A DNA stretch of 10,709 nucleotides from Chloroflexota bacterium (lineage in GTDB: Bacteria; Chloroflexota; Chloroflexia; Thermomicrobiales; UBA6265), in contig JAFAEX010000062.1 in assembly GCA_023423795.1 (NCBI GenBank), forward strand, positions 1 through 10,709, given 5' to 3'. Below, in pieces: positions 1-5,383 of this stretch. The position numbers and the translations under genes were made by a program. The first letter of the stretch is position 1. Every line of letters starts with the position of its first letter. The notes beneath the pieces are model-generated. The model did no database searches, was not told where the DNA came from, and saw only the letters and a program-made list of their open reading frames with translations.

Positions 1-213
1 GCGTGGGGGGCGCTATGAATCGCGCCCGCCGCTGGGCCGGTACCCGGATCAAATATGCAACCGCCATCAACCCCGGGCGGGCGCGGCCGGTGGCCGGATC
101 AACCGGGCAAACCTCGTCACCCCGCCCGCCCCGCCGATGCCGGGCGATCCCGCCGAGAACCACCGATCTCGGGCGGCGGCCGGTGGGCGAGCCCCTGCCG
201 CCCGATGGCATCG
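1..213. other. Noncoding stretch at the window edge
   Basis: No credible gene is visible here. The open frames that cross it have arginine- and proline-rich translations with no ribosome binding site or recognisable domain, typical of chance frames in GC-rich DNA. The stretch lies downstream of the substrate-binding protein gene, and its right end holds a hairpin that probably terminates that gene. The end of a gene from outside the window could lie here unseen. Confidence 0.4.
169..205 (-). terminator. Hairpin just downstream of the FecB-like gene
   Basis: A perfect 9-bp inverted repeat, TCGGGCGGC (169-177) and GCCGCCCGA (197-205), starts about 9 nt past the stop codon of the gene at 214-1218, reading on the minus strand. 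The interior (GGTGGGCGAGCCCC) can also pair partly. There is no T tract, so it is only a structural terminator candidate. Confidence 0.4.
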
Positions 214-1218
214 TCAGGCGATGTCGGCGCGGGCCGAGCGGATCGCGGCCGCCAACTCTTCGAGGACCGGCGCGTACCCCGCGTAGCTGTAGGGCTGTTC
301 GAGTTGCCACGGGGTGACCTGCCCGGCGGCGACGGCCGGCATCGTGCCCCAGGTCGGGATCTTCTCGAGTTCGGCGTCCCGCAGCGCCTGCCGGCGCACG
401 TCGCGCAGGATCAGGTCGGCCGGGTAGGCGTCGGCGTCCTCCCAGGACAGTTCCTGCCAGAAATCCTCGGGGGCGGAATCGGGCGCGACCACGTCGAGGC
501 CGAGGCCGGAGAGGAACATGAGGTCGCCGGCCGCCGTCGGGTGGGCGACGTGGAAGACGTCCGCCTTGGGGCTCATCGCCAGCACGCGCAGGCCGGGATT
601 GCCGGCGATGGCGTCCGCGAGGTCGGCGAGGCCGCGGTCGTAGCGCTCCTTCGCGGCGGCGTTCTCCGGGCTGCCGAGGTCCGCGCCTAGTGCGGCGGCC
701 AGTTCGGCGAAGCGGTCGATCGTGGTGGTGATCGGCACGTCCTGGGCGAGGATGCCGACCGTGGGCACGACGTCCTCGACGGTCGGGGCGATGTCGGCCG
801 GGACGTACCAGAGCGGTTCGGGTTCGCCGCGGTACTCGCCGTACCACGGGGCGACGAGCAGGTCCGGCGCGGGCGCGATCAGGGCTTCGAGGTCGAACTC
901 GCCCCAGGCCGCGCCGAGGGAATCGACCGCACCGGCGTCGATCGCGCCCAGCATCGGGTCGGGCGATCCGTCCTCGCGCCGCTGCGGGCCGAAGATGGCG
1001 ATCGGGCGGATGCCGTAGTCCCACAAGGCGGCGGCGGCGGTGACCTGGGCGACGACGGTCTCCGACCGCTCCGGCAACGCGACGGTGAGGTCGCGGTCGT
1101 CGGTGAAGATCCATTCCCCGGCGGCCGGGGTGGCATCCTGCGCGCCAGCGCGGGGCACGGCGGCGACGAGCGCGAACGCGGGCGCGGCCGCGAGTACGGC
1201 GCGGCGGGTCAAGGCCAC
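214..1218 (-). CDS. FecB/TroA-like ABC transporter substrate-binding protein (probable iron-chelate uptake)
   Basis: This is a 334-residue exported substrate-binding protein. It would capture a siderophore or similar iron chelate outside the membrane and pass it to an ABC permease. The GTG start is chosen because GGAGG lies 11 nt upstream and a signal peptide follows directly: Ala-rich, preceded by TRRAVL (twin-arginine-like) and ending near RAGAQDATP. There is no lipobox cysteine. The mature part has the family pattern: an early strand with SETVVAQV, then LGAAWGEFDLEALIAPAPDL and LLVAPWYGEY, then a long central helix with AAAKERYDRGLADLADAI. That last part links the two lobes in type III binding proteins. 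The substrate is not fixed by sequence. Iron is inferred from the family and from an operator shared with the EfeM/EfeO-like gene. No permease or ATPase gene is adjacent in the window. A cobalamin or other metal-chelate ligand is the main alternative. Confidence 0.87.
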   Translation of the reverse strand: MALTRRAVLAAAPAFALVAAVPRAGAQDATPAAGEWIFTDDRDLTVALPERSETVVAQVTAAAALWDYGIRPIAIFGPQRREDGSPDPMLGAIDAGAVDSLGAAWGEFDLEALIAPAPDLLVAPWYGEYRGEPEPLWYVPADIAPTVEDVVPTVGILAQDVPITTTIDRFAELAAALGADLGSPENAAAKERYDRGLADLADAIAGNPGLRVLAMSPKADVFHVAHPTAAGDLMFLSGLGLDVVAPDSAPEDFWQELSWEDADAYPADLILRDVRRQALRDAELEKIPTWGTMPAVAAGQVTPWQLEQPYSYAGYAPVLEELAAAIRSARADIA

Positions 1219-1260
1219 GGACGTGCGAGCCTCCCTACCCGGCGCAGCGTGCGCCGGGTC

Positions 1261-1285
1261 AATTCTGACTGATCGAGTCGGAATT
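1261..1285. promoter_or_regulatory. Palindromic operator candidate upstream of the FecB-like gene
   Basis: Half-sites AATTCTGACT (1261-1270) and AGTCGGAATT (1276-1285) face each other across the 5-nt spacer gatcg, pairing at 9 of 10 positions. This AT-rich island lies in GC-rich DNA 43 nt upstream of the GTG start at 1218. A near-identical site lies upstream of the EfeM/EfeO-like gene (9494-9518). A possible -10 (TAATTC on the minus strand, 1286-1281) overlaps the site, so binding would block transcription. The binding protein is unknown; a DtxR- or Fur-family iron repressor is an inference. Confidence 0.6.
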
Positions 1286-1682
1286 ATTCCGTGACGGCGG
1301 GACCAACGCAATCGGGCAAGCCAGGCCGCGAGGCATCGGTGCCTCGGGCGGAGCCCGGACGGCGATCGCTGGCGAAGGACGCCGCGCGACCCCACCCGCG
1401 GCGAGCCGGGTTCGGCCGGGCGGCGGCGCGTTGGCGCGGTCGCTGGCGAATACCGCCGTGATCTCACGCGGGCGCGGGCTTGACCGTCTCATCGACGCCG
1501 GTACTGGCCGGGCGATCCCGCCGGAATCGCGGTACGGCGGGTCCCGCGCCGACGGTGGACTGTCGCGGTGACGTTCGCTGGGCGATCCGGCCGTACCGTC
1601 AGCGGGGCCGGACAACGCGGCCGGAACGATACGGACGCTCCGGCCAAATGCCTGGCGACGCGCCGGACCTGGAGGAGACGCC
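1286..1682. other. Gene-free spacer between divergent genes
   Basis: No protein with a ribosome binding site or recognisable features was found in this 397-nt spacer. It contains a perfect stem-loop, CGAGGCA-TCGG-TGCCTCG (1329-1346), and a 7-bp inverted repeat, GGCCGGA (1619-1625) with TCCGGCC (1639-1645). The second lies about 25 nt before the ribosome binding site of the gene at 1683 and might be its operator or leader hairpin. No convincing -35/-10 pair for the plus-strand gene was seen. Confidence 0.4.
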
Positions 1683-2057
1683 ATGGAACGCCTGACCACC
1701 GATGCCTTCGCCCGGGTGGGGCTGGATGGCGATTCGGCGCGCGCCCGGGAGATCGCTGGCGCGCTGGCCCGGGCGGCGACCGACGTGCGGGCGCGATCCG
1801 AACCGGTACCGCCGCCGGCGGCGTGGGCGACGCTGGCGGCCAACGAGGTGCTGTGCGCCCTGTCTCGTTGCGAGCTGGGCGATTTGGTATGCGCGCTGGG
1901 ACTGGGCGCGGTGGCGTTCCCGGACGACGACCCCGGCGACCCGGCCGACCCGGCCCGCCCGGTGCTGCACCACCTGCTGCGCGACCGCCTCGCCGACGCG
2001 CTGCGCCTCGGCTCCGGTGAGCGCCCCTTCTGGCCGTGGGACGCCGAGCGGCGGTGA
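1683..2057 (+). CDS. Hypothetical protein, 124 residues
   Basis: I do not recognise this protein. The start is well supported: GGAGGAG (1671-1677) sits 5 nt before the ATG. The N-terminal half is mostly helical, Ala- and Arg-rich (for example AREIAGALARAATDVRARSE). A central segment, AANEVLCALSRCELGDLVCA, has three cysteines and is the most hydrophobic part. A Pro/Asp-rich linker (DDDPGDPADPARP) follows, then a short helix with HHLLRDRLADALRLG and a C-terminal PFWPWDAERR. There is no signal peptide or clear membrane span, so it is probably cytoplasmic. It stands alone, divergent from the FecB-like gene and followed by a repeat cluster. A long minus-strand frame crosses the same DNA but lacks a comparable start site, so I prefer this strand. 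Confidence 0.6.
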   Translation: MERLTTDAFARVGLDGDSARAREIAGALARAATDVRARSEPVPPPAAWATLAANEVLCALSRCELGDLVCALGLGAVAFPDDDPGDPADPARPVLHHLLRDRLADALRLGSGERPFWPWDAERR

Positions 2058-2165
2058 CGGGCGGATTGCCGTGGCGGTCGCCTGATTGGGCCAATGCCCG
2101 GCCGCCGGAGTGGCCCGGGGCTTATGGGGTTTGCCTGTTCGATCCGGATACTGTCCCGGGAGTGT

Positions 2166-2298
2166 GCGCGATGATGGCGGTTGCCAACTTGATCCGGCCA
2201 TCGTCCACGCCCGCCCGGGATTGAAATTCCGGGCTACGCCAACGAAGCCCCTCCAGGGGCTGAGAACGAGCGGTGGCCGGCAACCGCCATCATCGCGC
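2166..2298. repeat. Foldback element with perfect 20-bp inverted arms
   Basis: The left arm 2166-2185 (GCGCGATGATGGCGGTTGCC) is the exact reverse complement of the right arm 2279-2298, with 93 nt between them. A copy of a dispersed intergenic repeat (2212-2261) is nested inside. It could be a small non-autonomous mobile element or a structured terminator for the gene ending at 2057. Confidence 0.75.
2212..2261 (-). repeat. Dispersed intergenic repeat, copy C
   Basis: Read on the minus strand this carries AGCCCCTGGAGGGGCT (itself a palindrome), then CGTTGGCGTAGCCC and TTTCAATCCCGGGCG. The shared core CTGGAG...TCGTT.GCGTAGCCC...TTC..TCCCGG also appears in the copy at 2410-2459 and, more diverged, at 7963-8012. 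It does not encode a protein. Confidence 0.65.
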
Positions 2299-2330
2299 CC
2301 GCTCCCGCGGTAGCCGGATTTTCTGGCGAA

Positions 2331-2373
2331 CGCCATCGGCCCCGGGCTGAAATCACGGGGCTCCTCCGGGGCT
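2331..2373 (-). repeat. Shortened relative of the dispersed repeat, copy D
   Basis: Read on the minus strand this carries AGCCCCGGAGGAGCCCC followed directly by GTGATTTCAGCCCGGGG. It resembles copy C (2212-2261) but lacks the middle CGTTGGCGTAGCCC segment. The relationship is by eye and weaker than that among A, B and C. Confidence 0.45.
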
Positions 2374-2403
2374 GGGCACGATGTGGACCCCGCAATCGTG
2401 CCC
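2374..2403. repeat. Small stem-loop between repeat copies
   Basis: GGGCACGAT (2374-2382) and ATCGTGCCC (2395-2403) form a perfect 9-bp stem with a 12-nt loop. It sits between repeat copy D and copy B and may be part of the same cluster. Confidence 0.55.
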
Positions 2404-2409
2404 ATGCCG

Positions 2410-2459
2410 AGTCCTGGAGGTACGTCGTTCGCGTAGCCCACGCCTTCGGTCCCGGTCGG
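2410..2459 (+). repeat. Dispersed intergenic repeat, copy B
   Basis: This 50-nt stretch aligns without gaps to the minus strand of 7963-8012, with 39 of 50 positions identical by hand count. Conserved blocks are AGTCC.GGAG, ACGTCG, CGTAG, GCCTTCGG and CCCGG.CGG. It also shares the core of copy C (2212-2261). Confidence 0.65.
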
Positions 2460-2592
2460 TCCCGGGCGGATGTTCCCGGCGGAGGGTTTGACGGAATACC
2501 CGTCCAAGCGCCGAGACCTGCTCACGGGGCGCGGCGCCGGGCCGGGCTACCACGGAACTCGCCCAGACCGGGACCGAGCGGACGCGGAGCCG

Positions 2593-2772
2593 CTAGGCGT
2601 CGCCTTTCCCAGGCGATTGCTGTTCCGACCCGTCCCGGTCCTTGCGGACGTCGGCGCGGGATTCCTCGGGCAGATTCATCGCCTCCTCGGCCTCGTCGAT
2701 CGCCTTCTTGCCGAGCGGGCCGATGCGCTGCTCCTCGCCCGGCGCGTCGGGGTCCTTCTGCTCGTTTTCCAT
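2593..2772 (-). CDS. Small acidic hydrophilic protein, 59 residues
   Basis: I do not recognise this protein. The ATG at 2772 is chosen because GGAGG lies 6 nt upstream in a purine-rich run; a longer frame upstream has no such signal. The product is strongly charged, with 17 Asp/Glu and 9 Lys/Arg in 59 residues. It has no cysteines and no hydrophobic stretch, so it is cytosolic and probably largely disordered. The only ordered-looking part is a short helix around LGKKAIDEAEEAMNLPEE. It lies 75 nt downstream of the cysteine-rich protein gene on the same strand and may share its transcript. No function is proposed. Confidence 0.5.
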   Translation of the reverse strand: MENEQKDPDAPGEEQRIGPLGKKAIDEAEEAMNLPEESRADVRKDRDGSEQQSPGKGDA

Positions 2773-2847
2773 CCTCCGCCTCCTGCTGACCGGCGCTCGC
2801 GCCCAGTGCGGGCACGAGCGCTTTCGCAGGGTCGGGGCCACGGCAGG

Positions 2848-3516
2848 TCAGGTCTCGCTCATCGTTCGTGGCCGCTGGGGCCGCCCTCGCCGGCGACCGC
2901 GCCTCCGGCACCGGCCGCCCCGGCACGATCCCTCCTGGCAGCGCCGGCGGCACAGGCCGCAGTTGTCGTCGTCGGACTCGAGGTCCACGCACTCGTTGTA
3001 CCCCGGAGTGATCGGGCACACCGTCTCGCCGCGGCGGCAGCGTGGGGCCGGCACGCACGCGTCCCATTCGCAAACCGTTCCCTTCGGACAGAAATGGTCG
3101 CAGGCCCCGCATGGCGCCGGGTCGCCGGGACCGACAGGCCGGGAAAGCCCCGTCCAGACGCGGCAGCGGGGATCGACGGGCGAGGGCCGGCTGCACCAGC
3201 CCAGCGCAACCTGGGCGACGGCGCAGGCTCCGCCCGAGTTGGGGTAGCCGCAGACCATCCCGCTGCCGCGATCGCAGCAACTCCCCGATTCGTCGCAACA
3301 CCCGCCGGCGGCGTAGCAGGCATCGATGTCGCAGGACATCGATCCGTCGGGGTTTCGGCCCATCGCGGCGGTGAGACCGGCGCACAGGTCGCCTGGCGGT
3401 GCGTGATTCGCTCCAGCCGTCCGGGTCCAGGGGATTGCCGCGCCCGCGGCAGCCAGCACCCCACGCCGGCCCGTGGCGTTGGCCAGCAGCCGCGCCAGCC
3501 GGTCGATCCCGCCCAC
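2848..3516 (-). CDS. Cysteine-rich exported protein with Stig1-like repeats
   Basis: This is a 222-residue protein with 24 cysteines, probably exported and stabilised by disulfides. The GTG start is chosen because GGAGG lies 7 nt upstream. The N-terminus, GGIDRLARLLANATGRRGVL followed by an Ala-rich stretch, looks like a twin-arginine type signal. The mature part starts with a Cys cluster (CDIDACYAAGGCCDESGSCC) and continues with CGACDHFCPKGTVCEWDACV. It then has a segment that fits the bacterial Stig1-like pattern C-V-D-L-x(5)-N-C-G-x-C-x(3)-C: ECVDLESDDDNCGLCRRRC, ending CQEGSCRGGRC. The last 20 or so residues are strongly basic (RRRGRRRGRPQRPR). I recall similar cysteine-rich proteins as common in Thermomicrobia and myxobacteria; their role is not known. 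The neighbours are an AhpD-type gene upstream and a tiny acidic protein downstream. Confidence 0.75.
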   Translation of the reverse strand: MGGIDRLARLLANATGRRGVLAAAGAAIPWTRTAGANHAPPGDLCAGLTAAMGRNPDGSMSCDIDACYAAGGCCDESGSCCDRGSGMVCGYPNSGGACAVAQVALGWCSRPSPVDPRCRVWTGLSRPVGPGDPAPCGACDHFCPKGTVCEWDACVPAPRCRRGETVCPITPGYNECVDLESDDDNCGLCRRRCQEGSCRGGRCRRRGRRRGRPQRPRTMSET

Positions 3517-3612
3517 CCGTGGACCTCCGCCGCGCCGATCGGTTCCTGACCGGAGTAACCCGCGGCTAATGGAGTGGATGCAAGACGGCGTCGGCCAGAC
3601 CCCGGCCACGGC

Positions 3613-3653
3613 GGGCCTCGGTCCCGATCCGTGGGTGGATCGGAACCGGGGCC
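3613..3653. terminator. Hairpin between the AhpD-like and cysteine-rich protein genes
   Basis: GGTCCCGATCC (3620-3630) pairs with GGATCGGAACC (3637-3647) over 11 bp, with one G-U type pair and a GTGGGT loop. GGGCC/GGCCC extends the stem after a small internal loop. It lies 19-59 nt past the stop of the AhpD-like gene on the minus strand and probably ends or attenuates its transcript. No T tract is present. Confidence 0.5.
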
Positions 3654-3671
3654 CTCGCCCCGTCGGGACGG

Positions 3672-4178
3672 CTACCGGGCGACGAGCACCGCGTCGGCCA
3701 TGCGGCCCGCGGAGCCGGGCACGTAGCCGCAGGGGACGGTGCGGAACGCGACGTTGAACCGGTTGAAGCCGTTGATGGACACGACCGCCATCGTCAGCGC
3801 GACCAGTTCGTCGTCGGTGAAGAGCGGGCGGACCTCGGCGAAGACGGCGTCCGGCACGCGGTCCGCGGCGATCAGGGTGAGGGCCTCGGCCCAGGCGAGG
3901 GCGGCGCGCTCGCGTTCGGTATAGACCGGGGATTCGCGCCAGGCCGCCAGCAGGTGGAGGCGTTGCTCGTCCTCGCCGCGGGCGCGGGCATCCTTCGTGT
4001 GCATGTCGATGCAGTACGCGCAGCCGTTGATCAGCGAGACGCGGGTGCGGACCAACTCCAGCAGCGACGGGTCGAGCCCGAATTCGGCGACGACCGCCTC
4101 GAACCCGAGCATCGCCCGCATCACCTGCCCGACGGTGCGCATCTCGACGTTGGGCAGCCGTTCGGCGTGGAACTCCAT
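3672..4178 (-). CDS. AhpD/carboxymuconolactone decarboxylase family protein (alkylhydroperoxidase-like)
   Basis: This 168-residue protein is of the AhpD-like family. Members use a redox-active CxxC pair and a nearby histidine to reduce peroxides or act as thiol disulfide reductases in the cytosol. The signature is clear: INGCAYCIDMHTKDA, with Cys53, Cys56 and His60, preceded by LLELVRTRVSL, which carries the helix before the active site. A second helical half follows with TERERAALAWAEALTLIA and a C-terminal LTMAVVSINGFNRFNVAF, as in single-domain family members. Length is normal. The ATG is chosen because GAGG lies 8 nt upstream and MEFHAERLP is a typical start. The leader holds a 7-bp stem-loop (4201-4220). 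The physiological substrate cannot be read from the sequence, and no ring-cleavage pathway genes are adjacent, so a peroxidase role is more likely than decarboxylation. Confidence 0.9.
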   Translation of the reverse strand: MEFHAERLPNVEMRTVGQVMRAMLGFEAVVAEFGLDPSLLELVRTRVSLINGCAYCIDMHTKDARARGEDEQRLHLLAAWRESPVYTERERAALAWAEALTLIAADRVPDAVFAEVRPLFTDDELVALTMAVVSINGFNRFNVAFRTVPCGYVPGSAGRMADAVLVAR

Positions 4179-4423
4179 GATCGAGACCTCTTTCCCGTCC
4201 CGGCGGCTCGTGTGCCGCCGTGGCTCTTGGGCGGCACGATTGCCGCGCCGGTGGGACACCCGATTGCGTCCTCATACAGGGGACGATCCGGCGAGGCGGA
4301 ACGTGACAGGCGGCGTTGACGAAGAACGGGATGTGCGGGACAGTTGGAGGAGCCGAGCGATCGTCCGCTCGAAGAAGTAATGTGGCAGCGCTGGCGCATC
4401 AAGCCCGATTGATGGGGTATTCG

Positions 4424-4675
4424 ATGGTCGTTGCGGAGCGTCAGGAACGAGTGGCGACGCTGGCGGTCAGGCTACGTGCCGAGCGCCTCGCCGCAGGTCG
4501 GTCGCGAGCAGGACGCGATGAGGTCGCCGCGCGCGTTCGTCGCTACGAGCGCAAGCACGGCATGAGTTCCGAAGCGCTCCTCGCCGCGTTGGATCGGGGC
4601 GAGATCGCGGAAACCGGAGAATTGTCGCGCTGGCTCATCGAATACGACCTCTTGCGCCGTGTCCGAGGGCGCTAG
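4424..4675 (+). CDS. Putative antitoxin of a TumE-type toxin-antitoxin pair
   Basis: This is an 83-residue, mostly helical, charged protein. The N-terminal half is Arg/Ala-rich (VATLAVRLRAERLAAGR). The C-terminal half, VRRYERKHGMSSEALLAALD followed by RGEIAETGELSRWLIEYDLL, matches a common antitoxin layout: a helix, Y-G/H-M-S-x-E, then E-I-x-x-T-x-E-x-x-x-W. I recall it in small partners encoded before DUF6516 toxins. The ATG at 4424 is preferred: GGGG lies 6 nt upstream, whereas the in-frame ATG at 4412 lacks a ribosome binding site. Its last 17 nt overlap the start of the downstream gene, which implies translational coupling. The family call rests on context plus this motif. I do not see a clear DNA-binding helix-turn-helix, so autoregulation is uncertain. 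Confidence 0.7.
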   Translation: MVVAERQERVATLAVRLRAERLAAGRSRAGRDEVAARVRRYERKHGMSSEALLAALDRGEIAETGELSRWLIEYDLLRRVRGR

Positions 4676-5198
4676 GCGCAAACCGGATCGTCATGGCTGG
4701 AATGCCCTCGACAAGTACCTCCAGATTCACGATCGGCGACTCGATGCCCTGCGCGGCGATTTCGTCCTCGCGGACAACCTGACATACGGATTCGTAGACC
4801 AGTACCACTACGAGATCCGGGGCCGAATCGTGTGCCGGCACGGGTTGTTCGTCGATGTGGTCAAGACGCTCGAAGTCGATCGGCGTCACCGCGCTCGGAC
4901 CATCAGGTACAGCTACCACGCGGGCATCCGGGGCCCGCAGGGTCGGCCAATCCTGCGATACGACAATGCCCATCCCTACCCCGGCCACGCCGACGCACAC
5001 CATAAACACCGCTTCGACCACACGACGTGGAAGCCGATCGAGCCGCCCGACTGGGTCGGGCACGACGGCTGGCCGCACCTGAGCGATGTCCTGGGCGAAC
5101 TCAAGGCCTGGTGGGACGCCGTCGGCCAGCATCTCGGGGCCGAAGTTGCCGACGACGCGGATGACGCTGGCTGGTGGGTCGGTTCGGACGAGGACTGA
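4659..5198 (+). CDS. TumE-family (DUF6516) putative toxin
   Basis: This 179-residue protein matches the TumE/DUF6516 toxin family. The order of features is typical: an N-terminal YLQIHDRRLDALRG, a beta-rich middle YHYEIRGRIVCRHGLFVDVV, then TIRYSYHAGIRGPQGRPILR with RYDN (100-103), a His cluster HHKH (114-117), and a closing helix PHLSDVLGELKAWWDAV. The biochemical activity of the family is not settled; a growth-inhibiting role neutralised by the upstream partner is the accepted model for TumE. The GTG start at 4659 lies inside the antitoxin gene (17-nt overlap) with no ribosome binding site of its own, so it probably depends on translation of the antitoxin. The last 15 or so residues, after the family core, are very acidic with paired tryptophans (DDADDAGWWVGSDED), which looks like an added tail. 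Composition resembles the neighbours, with no sign of recent transfer. Confidence 0.82.
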   Translation: MSEGARRKPDRHGWNALDKYLQIHDRRLDALRGDFVLADNLTYGFVDQYHYEIRGRIVCRHGLFVDVVKTLEVDRRHRARTIRYSYHAGIRGPQGRPILRYDNAHPYPGHADAHHKHRFDHTTWKPIEPPDWVGHDGWPHLSDVLGELKAWWDAVGQHLGAEVADDADDAGWWVGSDED

Positions 5199-5263
5199 CG
5201 CGACACCGAAACGCCGTCGGAGATCGAGCTGGAGCCGCTCCTCGCACATGTCCCCGCGCCCCA

Positions 5264-5327
5264 CCCCGCTTCGGCCAAGGAAGCCGTTTCGCTGTTTGCT
5301 GGCCGATCCTCCATAAGCGAAGCGGGG
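5264..5327. terminator. Terminator candidate between convergent genes
   Basis: CCCCGCTTCG (5264-5273) is the exact reverse complement of CGAAGCGGGG (5318-5327), and a nested GGCCA/TGGCC pair (5273-5277, 5300-5304) lies inside. It sits between the 3' end of the toxin gene (5198) and the 3' end of the FTR1 gene (5384), so it could serve both strands. The 44-nt interior is long for a classic intrinsic terminator. Confidence 0.45.
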
Positions 5328-5383
5328 AGTGCGCCAGCCATCCACTGACGCTCTCCGCTCGAAGGCAGGTTCGGCAGCCACGA

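Larger units (their letters stand above)
2058..2592. other. Gene-free repeat cluster
   Basis: This 535-nt region holds no supportable gene. It contains several foldback and dispersed repeats, listed separately (2166-2298, 2212-2261, 2331-2373, 2374-2403, 2410-2459). It separates the convergent 3' ends of the plus-strand gene at 1683-2057 and the minus-strand gene at 2593-2772. A minus-strand frame of about 300 codons crosses it, but that frame runs straight through the hairpins and has no ribosome binding site. Confidence 0.6.

Noticed and set aside
1599..2525. Minus-strand frame of about 300 codons across the repeat cluster
   Set aside because: It passes through perfect hairpins and repeat copies, has no ribosome binding site and no domain, and overlaps the better-supported plus-strand gene at 1683.
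2058..2592. Possible CRISPR array or origin because of repeated short motifs
   Set aside because: The repeats differ in orientation, spacing and sequence, with no regular spacers, no cas genes and no DnaA-box cluster.
4316..4423. Longer N-terminus for the antitoxin from TTG at 4316 or ATG at 4412
   Set aside because: Neither has a ribosome binding site, and the extra residues do not resemble the family. TTGACG at 4316 might instead be a -35 element, but no good -10 follows at the proper distance.
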